A stretch of DNA of 64,000 bases from Prostheceraeus crozeri (lineage: Eukaryota; Platyhelminthes; Polycladida; Euryleptidae), in contig CAJQUW010012686.1 of NCBI GenBank assembly GCA_907163375.1, positions 1 through 64,000 on the forward strand, given 5' to 3'. The translations under genes were made by a program, and so were the position numbers. Positions within the stretch are counted from its first letter, which is position 1, and every line of letters starts with the position of its first letter. Shown piece after piece: positions 1 through 10,720 of this stretch. A model generated the notes under the pieces. That model was given only the letters and a program-made list of their open reading frames with translations. It ran no database searches and was not told the DNA's origin.

Positions 1-2560
1 TTATTTATTTAGTACACCAATAAGTGCAAGGAGCACCAAGGCAACACACGGAAATAACATTCAGTTAGAGGAACAATTAGAAGTTACAATAAAACATAAA
101 AGCTTTCGTTTAAACTGTTTCACTGGTTTTTCACTGTTCACATATCGTCGGGAGGCGGTTCCCGTCATCTATAAAATGCGGTGGGAAAAGAGGATAGGCG
201 ACATTCAGATTTGTTGGGTGGCGGAAAATTTTGTAGTTATGTCCACGGGTTCGGGAAACACTAAATGGTGAAGGAAGGGAATTAGGATCACTTGGAGTAA
301 GGTGGTTTACATATTTTGAACACGGTTGTTGTAATGTCCATAAATCCGGACGACGACATTGTAGTGTTGGGAGTTTCAGAGCTCTCAGTCTTTCTTCGTA
401 AAGGTAACGAGGATAGACCACGGATGCTTTTGGTGAATCGACGTTGGTACACGTTCGATAGCCAGAATGTCTTTATCAGGATGGATTTCCAGACTGGGAT
501 GGCATATTCGAGGTGAGTGGCGGACCAGTGTCTTGAAAGAGCGAATAAGGCAGATCGGCGTCCCGAGAGACGAATGTCCTGAGGATGGCAGATAACAATC
601 GCGATTCGCTTTCTGAACACAGGTCCAGAATGTGCCGATGAGAATTTTAGGTCTTTTGAAATCAGAACTCCAAGGTCTTTGGACACACACTTGGAATTAT
701 TCAGGAAACTTCCATCCAGACGGTAGTCCGAGGCTGGATTGCGAAATCCAAAGTGTAGAATGCGAGCACCTTTTTGGGGATTGAGCGATAGCTGCCATTT
801 CTTCGACCAGTGTGGTTACAGCGTTGAGGTCAGCTTGCAAAAGTTCTTTGCCTTTCAGGGGATCAGTGCGCTGATTTCGGAGTACAATTTTACATCATCA
901 GCATATTTCAATAAAGAAAGAGTTTGTCAAGGGGTCATTCAATGTCATTACATAAAGCGACCAAAACAGATCTGGGCCTAAAACGGATTCCCTGGGGGAC
1001 ACCAGAAATCATGCCTGTAGGGGGAAGAAATTGCACACCATCCACGACAACACTCCTCAGTTCTATCCTCAAGAAAAGCTTTCAGAAAACATAGAAGTCT
1101 CCCGTCCAATGCCCAAGGAAGTCAATTTCGAGAGGAGACGAAAGTGAGGGACTGAATTGAACGCTTTTTCAAAAATCGAGATAGATGACGTGCAGCCCAC
1201 TGACCGCGATCCACAACAGATGTTAAATCCTCGAGGAATTCTAAGAGCTGGGTGGGTACTAGACGAATTGGCGATCGAAAACCAAATTGAGAGCGCTTGA
1301 TTATGTCATATTGGTTCCAGAACTGCCACACAGGTGATCGCGAACAATCGACTCCATCAATTTGGAGGCAGTACAAGTCAGGCTGACCGGACGGTAAATT
1401 CTCTGCCTTCTTGCGACAACCTTTCTTATGTATAGGAGTAACCAAGCGTGCTTCCAGACTAGCGGGATATTCCCCAACTCAAAAAAGATCTGGAAAAGGC
1501 GAGCAAGAAGTGGAAGCAGAAACAAAAGCACCTTGTTTGTAGCAGATATATTGAATGCCATCAGGGCCAGGGGAGGAGAAATTCTTCTTATTGATAAGGT
1601 GGAAGCGAAATTCTATCAGGTGTGAAGACTACATCAGCGAGGCAAAGATCAGTTTGTGCATGAACAGCAGTTATGGGAAGAGACTCAGAGGTGAAACAAA
1701 TTTGTAGGAATCACCAAGAATAGTAGCTGAGTGTAGGGATCATACACTACTCGGTCTGTGGACGGGTCGACAAGCGGACCAACGGTGGATCGAACCTTTT
1801 GTTTAGATTTTACATAGTTCCAGAATCGCTTAGGATGGTCACTGTTAGGCCAAAGATAATTCAAAATTGTAATAGATCTGCGGATTGCTTGTTTTCAAGA
1901 GGTTAGATGTATGATTGCGCAAACGTCTAGCCTCTTCAGATCTGGTGTCAAGGAAGATACGTACCGCCCTTCTGCGCTGTAGTTTTAAAGAACGAATTTC
2001 TGGAGAATCCCAAGGAGGTCTGTTACTTCGAAGCTAATTTTTGGTTGGAACTGCTGACGATAAAGCACCGTGAATAGCGGATTGAAAAGAACCCATATCT
2101 CATTCACATCTTTGTGCTGGAAGCAACTTTCCCAGTTATTGGAACCGAGAATGGAACGGTACAAGTCCAATCAGCTTGCTAAAAATTATAAACGAGGATC
2201 GACTTGGAAGAAATTGGTTTTCTTTCTGCAGAAAAAGCCAGTTCAGCCAAGACCATATTGTGATCTGAAGAGGCTAGAGGTTCAATTACATCAACGCGGG
2301 TAACAAGATCAGGAGTGGAGCAGAATAACAAATCCAATATATGCTCTTCGCGTGTAGGTTCAAAGACAGTTTGGTAGAACCCTGACTCAACAGTGCAAAC
2401 AAGAAAATCTTCTGAGTCTTTGTTGGAAGAAAGTGTCTCCCAGTCAATGTGGGGGAAATTAAAATCGCCACTTATTAGCTTAAACTGATGGGGAAGGGAG
2501 GAGGCTTCATGGAAGAGCTCGAATAGGACACTGTCATTAGCTACTGATGAATTAGGAGGA
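1..2560 (-). mobile_element. 5'-truncated CR1/Jockey-type non-LTR retrotransposon (LINE)
   Basis: Read on the minus strand this is an ORF2-type LINE protein, broken by several frameshifts and stops. Near 2470-2130 is the end of an AP-type endonuclease, with a GDFNFPHIDW-like strand and an SSDHN motif. Near 1560-1100 is the start of the reverse transcriptase (GPDG-like start, VTPIHKKG, PVSLTC, QFGFR, TQLLEFLEDLTS). The catalytic YADDV lies near 898-912. The C-terminal region 700-131 has LEYAIPVW, EERLRALKLPTLQ-type and TRGH motifs. The 3' end sits at the window start and carries an AAATAA-type tail (read as ttatttattt on plus). The 5' end stops near 2560, so the endonuclease N-terminus is missing. 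By family knowledge it copied itself by target-primed reverse transcription; this copy is dead. The CR1 assignment rests on motif recognition only. Confidence 0.85.
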
Positions 2561-2595
2561 CGATATTATTTAAAAAAAATAGGACGGATTATTAA

Positions 2596-2735
2596 AAAAA
2601 AGTAGCAGGCGTACGAAAATTAGTTCACTTGATGTTTTCACATCCTCTCCTCGGCATTTCTAACTGTATAGTGCATGCACTGAATCGAAGCCAGGCGTCG
2701 ATGTGTGTTTTGGTGTGTGTGAAGTGATATCACAG
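2596..2735 (+). repeat. Fragment of a dispersed repeat shared with 46881-47489 and 57293-57860
   Basis: The segment starting agtagcaggcgtacgaaaat and ending in gtgatatcacag recurs, reverse-complemented, inside the two short TIR elements at 46881-47489 and 57293-57860. It joins abruptly to the LINE end on its left and to a TAGCGCTA-rich block on its right. It has no coding potential. It is probably a truncated copy of the same non-autonomous DNA transposon family. Confidence 0.75.
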
Positions 2736-2935
2736 ATAGAAAGATTCTATCAAAGATAGAATTAGCGTAGCACTACCCTAGTTCTACCCTAGCGCCAGCC
2801 TAGCAGCAACTTCTGTATTAATAAAGGTAGCGCTAGGATGGCACTATGTCTGAGACCTAGCGCTAGGCTGTCGTATTAATAAAGATAGTAACTATCCTAG
2901 TGCTAGCCTAGCACTACCCTAGCGCTATGTCCAAA
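2736..2935. repeat. Short block rich in CTAGCGCTAG-type palindromes
   Basis: The block repeats short units built from ctagcgctag, agcactaccctag and gtattaataaag on a roughly 100-bp scale. Similar text (ctagcgctacccctagg, gctttattaatacgg) recurs at 6060-6185 and 27955-28010. No gene is seen. Confidence 0.6.
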
Positions 2936-3260
2936 ATCTGGCAAATTCCCTAGCAAGGTCGAGACCTTGCTATGGATGATGCTAGATTGAATATTTAAGC
3001 GCAATATTGAAGGATGTCTAATGTGATGTTTACAGCATAGTAATGTTGAGCGCATTGGCTTCAGGATGGTGCATGATTTTTCCAATTTGAATATGCATAT
3101 CGAATCATAAACTGCAATATAAAAGTTATTCTATAACTGAATAAATTTTGCGCTTAAATGAAATTTAAGCGACACATTCTTTTTATGCATTACACTTTTG
3201 CCGTAGACGTCCTGATAAATGGATGGTTGTTTTCAACATTTAGACAACCAATATGAATTT
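2936..3260 (+). repeat. Dispersed repeat copy; unoccupied counterpart of the Polinton target
   Basis: From about 2996 this copy aligns closely with 6297-6462 on the left of the Polinton and then continues without a break into sequence matching 27172-27280 on the right. A single TGCGCT at 3149-3154 occupies the point where the Polinton sits in the other copy. The two repeat copies differ by only a few per cent. No coding potential is seen. It serves as an internal control for the Polinton boundaries. Confidence 0.9.
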
Positions 3261-3722
3261 CACTTAATGACGACAAAATATATTATCATTGATACTAATT
3301 GCTTGCGTATGAAGTAATACAACGGTGCTAATATTCCGTGATTTTCATAGTTTTCAAATTTACTGAATCGTGGGTTTGCTATTTTAGAATCTCAAGCGCA
3401 TTTTTAAATACCCATACAGACGCATATCAAGCTGCTTGACATTCACAATCGTTGATAAATTTGTATAATAATGAAATTGTGATGAAATAGTGTGCAAAAA
3501 CGTTCAAGATAGGAATTACAATAATGCATCATATTTATCATATTATGATCATATTTATATGTAGCAACTTGTTCACAATGTAATAAATCAGGCGATTTGA
3601 GGGATTTATTTTCTGATATTTCTTTCTCAGATTTCATAATTAATCAATGATCAAATTCATAATTAGAGCAATCATGGCATGAGAGGATCCCACAACGCTT
3701 AGATATTAATTGTTAAGAATTA
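3261..3722. other. AT-rich intergenic stretch, no gene seen
   Basis: Only short non-conserved open frames are present. Nothing resembles a known domain, tRNA or repeat end until the Harbinger TIR begins at 3723. Confidence 0.6.
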
Positions 3723-4957
3723 GGCCGCTGTCACACAGGAAAAGGCGTCTTCCATGGCCCGTCTTCCGTTTTGGATTTCCCTTTAATTGCATGTAGAAAA
3801 GAATACAACCTATCACACAGAAAAAGTCATCTTCCATGGCCCGTCTTCCATAAGTCATCGCCCGTCGTCCGTCGGACAAAATGCGTGAGAATATGCGGAT
3901 GATGATGATCTTTCCTAACAACCATCAGACGTCACCCGCTAGACTGTTCTAAAATTAGAATAACGTGATCTGACGTCTGAGGGAAGATATAAAAATTCAT
4001 TCTGGCCGGGTCCGGGCCGAAAGTAGCGGCCCGGTTCCACCTATTATTGCAATCAAGACTTTTGACGGTGATATAGGCGAACAGTGTAGTCTGAAATGCA
4101 TCAATTGCCAAAGTCGGCATTTCGACCTTTTCATTGGTTGCATCTATTAATTAGTTCGCTACCTTTGGTTCATTTTGATGCAATGACATGACTGTCCTTT
4201 ACTAACTATGCTAAACGTATGGTCATGTAAACTATAGCGGCATCTCTGATTGTTAAGGTTTTTTCTTAAATTAAACTAAATGCTTGAACATTTTGAAGAT
4301 TTATGCTGGTAGTGCCTAAATGCAATTTCAGCAAGTCTGCGTAACAAAATCGATGAGTAAGAACTTACCTCAATGTAACAAGTAAACGTTGTTCGGCGCC
4401 AATAGATGCCCTGTAATTCGATTGACCAGGGGTAATCCTCAGCTCGATCAGGGATAGCAACTCCGAAAAAGACCCATATGACATTCTTGTATAATTAAAA
4501 AAATTCTCGGGATCATCTTTCATCTTTGGGAATAATGTGTGGTACTCGCACTCCTGCTTATTGGTGAAAATCGGCTGAACCCAAGTTCGCGGTCTTTTCC
4601 TGGTTTCCATGCGTGTGTAGTAATACAGTATCACAGGATGTAGCCGATTGGCAGCCATCAGAACGAAATTGAATGAACCCTGTCTTGTGTTAATCAGCAT
4701 GAGAAAGCATTGGTAAATCAAGACAGTAGTCATAGCAACGGTTAACAGCAAAAAAAAGCGATGACGTATCGGAAATGGATTTCCCTAGAGTGACTGTGGA
4801 AGGTGAAAACGGGCGATGCACGATTGGAAAGTGGAAGACGTTAGATGAAAGTCTGATCATCACGCCTTATGGAAGACGCCTTATGAAGAATGTGCAATGA
4901 GGCGAGTAACATGGAAGACGGGCCATGGAAGACGCCTTTCCCTGTGTGACAGCGGCC
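3723..4957. mobile_element. PIF/Harbinger DNA transposon, internally deleted (1235 bp)
   Basis: The ends are inverted copies beginning GGCCGCTGTCACACAGG on the left and ending in its complement on the right, about 45 bp with very few differences. They are flanked by TTA at 3720-3722 and TTA at 4958-4960, the 3-bp duplication typical of PIF/Harbinger. Subterminal copies of a GGAAGACGGGCCATGG motif recur near both ends. The interior keeps only the first part of a transposase gene on the minus strand. The catalytic DDE core is absent, so the copy cannot move by itself and depends on a helper. Confidence 0.9.
4369..4751 (-). pseudogene. Harbinger transposase, N-terminal exon only
   Basis: The minus-strand frame contains the characteristic N-terminal stretch of PIF/Harbinger transposases: RPRTWVQPIF, then EYHTLFPKMKDDPENFFNYT, RMSYGSFSELLSLI, RITPGQSNYRASI and EQRLLVTLR. 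At 4367-4368 the frame runs straight into a GTAAGT splice donor, so this is one exon of a spliced gene. The exons with the DDE residues have been deleted from this copy. It lies inside the TIRs of the 3723-4957 element. The role in the full-length family is DNA cleavage and strand transfer; this fragment has no catalytic part. Confidence 0.85.
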
Positions 4958-5104
4958 TTACTTTCCAATACCTAACAAAAATATTGAGACTGAGACTACA
5001 CATTGAGTTGGACTGTCATTGCTCCATCGTGTCCGGTAGGATGGGCGTCATGTTGTGTCACTTGCTTGGCAACATATTACTAGAAATGTTTTCTACACTT
5101 TCAA

Positions 5105-5980
5105 ATTAAGCTAGTTACTATGTTACATTAAAGATCGGAAGATGATACCGATTGGAATGAGCCCCATTTTGTGCATCGAAATATTCAACCGTTATTCATG
5201 AGAAAGGTTTTATATATTTGATGTTTTATCTTCTCTGGTGTCAACGGCTGGGCGGGAAAGACAGTAATCGTTTTGTTCTCTGACAAGCAACAACCGGCCT
5301 TGTATTGCTAACGCCGAACGCGCGCGCATGAACAAATTGTCTCTCGAACTGAGCGTCTAATTGTCAGATTTCTATAATGGGAATTTTCACTACTGTCCGG
5401 CCTGCTCATAATCAAGCAAATAGGGGTTGTTTTAAAATTTCGTTGAGTTGATAAACGCTTTACATTCAGTATTACGGTAATCATAATTGGGATTTGAATG
5501 CACGTGCGGAGATGTCAATTGTCTAAAATTCTTTGATTTATCCTTTCAACCGCAAATAGTTTACTGTTGAAATTCGCGTAACATTTCAGTTGTTTGCGTT
5601 ACAATTGTGTTGGACGTTAAACACTGCAAGCGAAGGACGTCATCATATTCATTTACTGTGAAGAATGTATTCTTTTCTTCTTAACTTGCAAAATTAGTTC
5701 ATTCTGATGTCATATTGAATATCGGGAGATGATGTGGATTAAAATGAGCCCCTTTTCATGTATTAAACTATTTAACAATCGTTCCTTAGCAAGGCAGTTA
5801 TCATTTGGATGTTTTATCTTCACTGAATGATAAGTGTCAACAGGCGGGAATGAAGGAAACTGCTTTGATCTCCCACATTCACACTTGTATTGTTAAATGT
5901 TGTTAAATTCAATGAACGCGCGCGCTTCAACATATTTTCACTCGGAATGTGCGTCGAATTGCCAGATTTCTATGACTCGA
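5105..5980 (+). repeat. Old tandem duplication, unit about 585 bp
   Basis: The stretch 5105-5395 is repeated in diverged form at 5690-5980. Shared landmarks in the same order are atgagcccc, a gatgttttatctt block, gtcaac then ggcgggaa, cttgtattg, gaacgcgcgcgc and gtcagatttctat. The spacing is about 585 bp. No open frame is conserved between the copies, so this looks like a non-coding duplication or two repeat units. Confidence 0.65.
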
Positions 5981-6059
5981 TTGCCGGGCGTGAGAGCAGG
6001 TGGTGAATGCAGCTGCGCGCTGAATCGGCACGTCAATGAAACTTGATCTAGCATTAACT

Positions 6060-6462
6060 GGCGCCGGAGTTGACGCTAGGCTTTCTCTATTAATACGGAA
6101 CTCAAGTTGCTACTACTCCTAGTAGCAACTTGTCTAGCGCTACCCCTAGGAAATGCTATAGCAAATGCTAGCTTTATTAATACGGGCCCCTGCTGACAGT
6201 TTTTGTTTGCCATTTCCAATAGCAAGCGATACACGAATTATCCATTCGAGAAGTAGCAAGTTGTGTATTCTGTGATATGTTGTTTCGATATTAAGGTTAC
6301 ATTAAGCGCAATATTGAAGGATATCTAATGTGATGTTTACAGTATAGTAATGTTGAGCGCATTGGCTTCAGGATGATGCATGATTTTTCCAATTTGAATA
6401 TGCATATCGAATCATAAACTGCAATTATAAAAGTTATTCCATAACTGAATAAATTTTGCGCT
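6060..6462 (+). repeat. Dispersed repeat hosting the Polinton (left half)
   Basis: 6140-6296 matches 27955-28120 and parts of the minus-strand element at 46881-47489. 6297-6462 matches 2996-3154. It ends in TGCGCT at 6457-6462, the left target duplication of the Polinton. No coding potential is seen. Confidence 0.85.
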
Positions 6463-6881
6463 AGTAGTGAAAACTGTGCCCTACTTGCCACGGATAGGTG
6501 CATGGATAGGTACATGTAAAGTTTAGTGTTATCAATAGGTACATGGATAGGTACATGTAAAGTTTAGTGTTATCAATAGGTACATGGATAGGTACATGTA
6601 AAGTTTAGTGTTATCAATAGGAACATGGATAGGTACATGGATAGGTACATGTATACTTTAGTTATCGATAGGCACATGGATAGGTACATGTATAATTCAG
6701 TGTTATGAATAAGAACTTGTATGAGATCTGTTTTACTGGATAGGTACATGTGTTTGGTACACTGTGTTTCGGAACGTCTATGATCGAACTTGTGTGGTTT
6801 GGTTCTGAGCACTTGGATACGTACCGATAGACGTCCGTTGTTTGATTTTGAATGGGTTTGCTCAATTGCGACTATTGTGAC
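6463..6881 (+). repeat. Polinton left terminal inverted repeat (419 bp)
   Basis: It pairs with 26806-27171. It holds three copies of a 41-bp unit containing gtttagtgttatcaatagg and several copies of the 12-bp motif acatggataggt, whereas the right arm has one fewer of each. Outside these copy-number differences only about two substitutions separate the arms. The repeats may be binding sites for the element's integrase or replication proteins; that is inference. Confidence 0.95.
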
Positions 6882-6961
6882 TATTGCAACCATTGTAATC
6901 AAGATGACACATTGATTTTCCGTTTACGTAGACAAACTATGCTATAAATATGAGATAGTTT

Positions 6962-7474
6962 TTGATTACATACATAATGATGACTAGTATCCCAATGTCG
7001 TGGGTTGTCGCAAGAGACCTTGGATATTCGTTCAAAGCCATAGAAACTGTAACAAATCTCAGTGAAAATATCAACGCTGGTGATTTAGTTGATCGACTAA
7101 TGGATCTAGATGAGCATGCTATGAATCACAATTTGGATCGTAGGTGGATAGAGGATTTCTCCATGCTACACTGCAATGATAGTGAAATTAGGAGGATCAA
7201 ATTGGAACGATATGGAAAGAAGGAGACATCTGACAGTGTTTTAATAAAAAGTTCTCCCAATAAAAGTGACTTCAGAAGGAAATTAGAACAAGAGACATTT
7301 AAATTATTATGTGAACGGAACTGCGTTAAATGTTTTAAACAGGAACGATCCCTTCTCTTTTTGCCATGTTCTCATAGCGTTATGTGTTCTACATGTTATG
7401 TACCCTTTGAAACTTCATCTTGTCCCCTTTGCGATGAAGAAATATCTTCAACAGTCACTGTATATCGTGCATGA
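6962..7474 (+). CDS. IAP-like UBA-RING protein, probable E3 ubiquitin ligase (Polinton cargo)
   Basis: This intact 170-residue frame lies just inside the left TIR. The C-terminal 50 residues form an IAP-type C3HC4 RING with all eight ligands visible: C121, C124, C136, H138, C142, C145, C154 and C157, with LLFLPCSHSVMC and SCPLC around them. Residues about 14-48 (ARDLGYSFKAIE...DLVDRLMDL) resemble the UBA domain that precedes the RING in cIAP/XIAP-type proteins. No BIR repeat is present. By family knowledge such RINGs recruit E2 enzymes and ubiquitinate partners, often in cell-death or immune signalling. A role in blocking host cell death or marking restriction factors is inference. Two methionines lie close together at the start; the first is used here. 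A TATA-like ctataaatatg sits upstream near 6940. It was likely captured from a host IAP gene. Confidence 0.85.
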   Translation: MITYIMMTSIPMSWVVARDLGYSFKAIETVTNLSENINAGDLVDRLMDLDEHAMNHNLDRRWIEDFSMLHCNDSEIRRIKLERYGKKETSDSVLIKSSPNKSDFRRKLEQETFKLLCERNCVKCFKQERSLLFLPCSHSVMCSTCYVPFETSSCPLCDEEISSTVTVYRA

Positions 7475-7538
7475 TGAGTCATCATGCAGGTCTGTGATTG
7501 GTCACTATTGTGTCTTTGTGTGACTTTTCTATATAAGG
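7469..7538 (+). promoter_or_regulatory. Polinton promoter: AP-1 palindrome, CCAAT, TATA
   Basis: The 19-bp palindrome GCATGATGAGTCATCATGC (7469-7487) is centred on an AP-1 site TGAGTCA. GATTGG (a reverse CCAAT box) is at 7496-7501 and TATATAAGG at 7530-7538. It lies right after the UBA-RING stop codon and ahead of the next plus-strand genes. Confidence 0.7.
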
Positions 7539-7584
7539 AGGACATTGTACCGTTCTATTTCAAGCATAATTTGAGGCTAATACA

Positions 7585-8286
7585 ATGTCAATCAGCATGT
7601 CGTTCACTACCAACATTCCCATTTCAATAATTTGCCGAAGTCAAACTCTTCACGGGCAATATATTTTATTCTGCCGTGAATATAACTGGCTATAAAGCGG
7701 ATTTGGTGGATCTGATGGAGGAAATAGTGAAGTATTTCCGCTGCGGAGAGGACGTTGTGGTGCAGAGAATGTTGATGAGAGTCGTGAACAACGCTCTTAC
7801 ACGAGTTGCAAGATTCTGGCTCAACGAAGTATTTCGCCCACTATCTCAAACGGGATTGTACCGGAATACTCTCGCTGTTGGTGCAGCAGTATCCAACGGA
7901 AACTCAACACATGTCTCCATGACATTATCACCTCCAGCTACTATGACGAGAAGGGTGAGAAGTGCAAACTGGACTTGTTCAGTGGACCGCCATCAGTAAG
8001 CATCAATGTGGCTGCTCAAGGACATTCTGAGGTGATCAGTTTGCGGGCATACTATGCCAATATTTTAAAGACTTTCCATTTAAAGCCTTGCTGTATGTGC
8101 TGTCCTATTTCAAAACATCTAATGAAAGACATTGAGCAGCTCATAACTGCTACAAATGAGAACTCTAGCCGATGTGAGTGTATATCAGTGTCCCTCTACA
8201 ACTTGCTAAGTGTTTTATGTAATTTTATACGTACCAGCAACAAACTCTGTGTGAATGCTTGTAAACTTTTATATATAATGTTGTAA
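7585..8286 (+). pseudogene. Unidentified Polinton gene region, interrupted
   Basis: Plus-strand coding-like sequence follows the promoter at 7469-7538. Visible pieces include a predicted helical part (ADLVDLMEEIVKYFRCGED) and a part with SGPPSVSINVAAQGH followed by a cysteine cluster (CCMCC). I do not recognise the family. Composition and position, between TATA promoters and the small basic gene, suggest an element gene rather than host sequence. It looks broken about once or twice. Treat it as a fossil part of the Polinton. Confidence 0.5.
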
Positions 8287-8329
8287 GTACTAAGCAAAAA
8301 TTGTAATTGTATTATCTATTTCCATATTA

Positions 8330-8730
8330 GAATAAAAAAGTCTGTAAAACGGAAGGCATCTTCTCGTCAATCGAAACGGTCCTTCAAACCTTCAAGTCAG
8401 TTTAAAAAGGCGTTGCGAAAGTTAAACAGGATACATGATAATAAGAAGAAGTGTAAATTGATTCTAAATTCAAGTGATGATTTCATTCGTGATTTAGCTT
8501 TTGCAATACACAAATGTCTACCTATTTACAAGCCTCTGTTGAATGCTGGCTCTTTGAATAGCATAAAAAAGTTTTCAAATCCAAGGAGTAGTGATAAGAA
8601 AAGGCGAAACTTAATTCAGCACGGTGGTGGTGGGTTTCTAAGTATGTTAAATGATATTGGAAACAGTATTAATGGTGTAATCAATAGTCCGCTTGGAAGG
8701 ATTGCACCAACTGCTGCAATGTTAATATAA
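8330..8730 (+). CDS. Small basic Polinton protein with glycine-rich GGGGFL tail
   Basis: The open frame runs from a splice-acceptor-like ctatttccatattag ending at about 8329 to the stop at 8730; an internal methionine lies at 8413. The protein is strongly basic (KRKASSRQSKRSFK near the start). It has a helical middle (SSDDFIRDLAFAIHKCLPIY) and a C-terminal KRRNLIQHGGGGFLSML segment. Small proteins with a basic part followed by 'lIqxGGgFL' and a hydrophobic end are common next to the ATPase gene in Polintons. Their role is not settled; a DNA-binding or membrane-active virion component has been suggested by analogy to adenovirus core proteins. The start exon is uncertain. Confidence 0.6.
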
Positions 8731-8771
8731 GGTTAGCGAATCATAAAGTGACACGTCATCACTTTGATTGA

Positions 8772-8797
8772 TGAGTCATATATAGGTGTATATAAGG
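8772..8797 (+). promoter_or_regulatory. Polinton promoter: AP-1 site and TATATAAGG
   Basis: TGAGTCA lies at 8772-8778 and TATATAAGG at 8789-8797, about 85 bp ahead of the ATG at 8882. CGTCATCAC and GATTG lie just upstream. The arrangement copies that at 7469-7538. Confidence 0.7.
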
Positions 8798-8881
8798 AAG
8801 ACGCTTTAATAATATTTTACCACTTTCAAGTGACAATTCATTTGCGCTGGTTGAAAGCTCCGAATTAGTACTTGTTGAAAC

Positions 8882-9617
8882 ATGACTCAGAAAATGTATA
8901 CAATCAGAGAGGAAGGTGACGCTTTTGAGCAAGATCTCTTGAAGCTTCGTCCGACACGAAAGGTGCAAGGGATTGGAAATACGTTCTACTTTCAAACCTT
9001 GAATTATGGTGATGATGGCTTTTATCTTCAAGTTCCATTCTTCCACAGTAATGGTTATGTCTACATCAGGGTATAGCAATATGAGACAAATGCGAGTGAC
9101 TTTTCCAAAATGGCAACAGGTGATTCTTAAAACTATTGACTCTTTCGCGAAAGAATGTGTTGAGCTGCCTGAAAGTGCTCCCACTCATTGGAGAAAGGCA
9201 TTAGAGGAAGGAGTTGGTTATAAGGAATTGCCGGAATTCGATACACTGTTTTTAAAACTATCTGATCATTTTCAAGCATTCGATCTCTTTACAAACGCGA
9301 TGGAATGTGAGGATCTCAAACGGGGCCGCTATATGGGCTTAGTTCACGTTACCGGACTTTATATTGGCTCACATGGTTCGACTGGTAAAGTCGCATCTTT
9401 ACAAATGAAGGTTCTTCAACTAGTCTATGAACCACTACCAATTGATAAATGTTTAATTAACATTGATAAGCCTGCTTCAAGTGATGGGAAGGAAGAGAGC
9501 AAAAAGCGAGGTCGGAAATCTAAAGATGGGAATCCTAAATTGAAGTTGAAGCGCCAAGATGCTGACTTGAAAACTTTCTATAATCCTAATTGTGATGAGG
9601 AAACACAAATGTTTTAA
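8882..9617 (+). pseudogene. Unidentified conserved-looking Polinton gene region, interrupted
   Basis: Starts at the ATG at 8882, downstream of a TATA box. Early residues read MTQKMYTIREEGDAFEQDLL; the later part ends in a lysine-rich stretch (ESKKRGRKSKDGNPKLKLKR), which could be a nuclear localisation or DNA-binding tail. It lies directly before the ATPase gene. I do not recognise a named domain. An element-specific virion or replication accessory protein is possible. It looks broken about once. Confidence 0.55.
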
Positions 9618-9758
9618 TTTGTAAATGTTTTAATTTGTAAATGTAACTTGAAAGTTTCTATTCTGAATGTAAATAAACTTGATCTGGAACATGTGTCTGT
9701 TTTGTTGTTCTAAGCAAAATTGGCGGGATGATGAGTTTAATGTTAATGGAATTATAAG

Positions 9759-10411
9759 ATGACAGATTTTCGTCTATTCACTGATCGCACAATGTGTGTC
9801 GCTGGACCAAGTCAGTCCGGTAAAACTACATTTGTAACTGAATTGCTACAATATAGAAATGAAATGTTTAACAAGGAAATTAAGAGAGTCAAATGGTATT
9901 ATGGAATATTTCAACCACAACTACATTCTGCACTTCGCCAGAAAGGTTATGAGGTGAAGCAAGGGTTGCCATCAACTGAGGATATCAAAGCAGGTGACTT
10001 ACTAGTATTAGATGATCTATTACGAGAAAGCAAATCTTCAAAGGATGTAACTGAAATGTTCATTCAAACTGCACATCATAGGGAAGCTTTTATTATCTAC
10101 ATCACCCAAAACATCTTCGATGGAGGGAAAGAGCAAAGAACTAGAAGTTTGAATACACATTATTTGGCAATATTTAAAAATCCAAGAGATAGAAAAATCC
10201 AAGAGATAGCAGTCAGATACATCATCTCAGTAGACAGATATTACCTCAACAACCTAAAGTACTTTCAAAAATATATGAAGATGTAACAAAGAAACCACAT
10301 GGTTATCTATTTATTGATCTAACCCAGGAATGTCCGGAACGACTTCGATTTCGAACAAATATCATACCTAATTCCGCTGAACCAATGACAGTTTTCTCGG
10401 TTCACAGTTAG
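9759..10411 (+). pseudogene. Polinton packaging ATPase (A32/FtsK-HerA type), interrupted near its end
   Basis: The frame opening at 9759 has a clear P-loop GPSQSGKTT (residues 16-24), a Walker B strand LLVLDDLL (81-88, acidic pair D85-D86) and a polar TQN sensor near 116-118. By family knowledge this motor pumps element DNA into a capsid, as in adenovirus-like and NCLDV systems. Coding-like sequence with GYLFIDLTQ and RLRFRTN, typical of the C-terminus of these ATPases, continues to about 10411. The gene looks broken about once. It sits between accessory genes and the integrase, the usual Polinton neighbourhood. Confidence 0.9.
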
Positions 10412-10465
10412 TTTTAAGCAATGTACTTTGTTGCCTTATTATTTTCAAACATGTCGTATTCATAG

Positions 10466-10720
10466 ATGGTAGTCATTCCTCAAGAGGAGTATGTACAATT
10501 GACTACATTACAAAGTGCACAGGAAGTCAAAAATATAGATCAACCTATTACGAATCAACTTAAGGAACTAACACAAAAGGATATGGAAATTCAGAAGATT
10601 AAGGATCCCTATCGACGAATGCAGTTAGCAGCTGAAAACATTGACGAGAGGCGACAGATTCGTGACAAGTCAGCTGACCATTCGCTGAGCGATTATTTGA
10701 CTTCATTGATCCACATGTGA
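10466..10720 (+). CDS. Small polar helical protein (84 residues), Polinton accessory
   Basis: This intact short frame has few aromatic residues and long predicted helices (QAITNQL-like repeats, KELTQKDMEIQKIKDPYRRM, AAENIDERRQIRDK), suggesting a coiled coil. Its stop overlaps the start of the next gene by four bases (ATGA-type overlap at 10717-10720), so the two may be expressed together. I do not recognise a named family. Polintons often have a small coiled-coil gene between ATPase and integrase. Confidence 0.55.
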   Translation: MVVIPQEEYVQLTTLQSAQEVKNIDQPITNQLKELTQKDMEIQKIKDPYRRMQLAAENIDERRQIRDKSADHSLSDYLTSLIHM

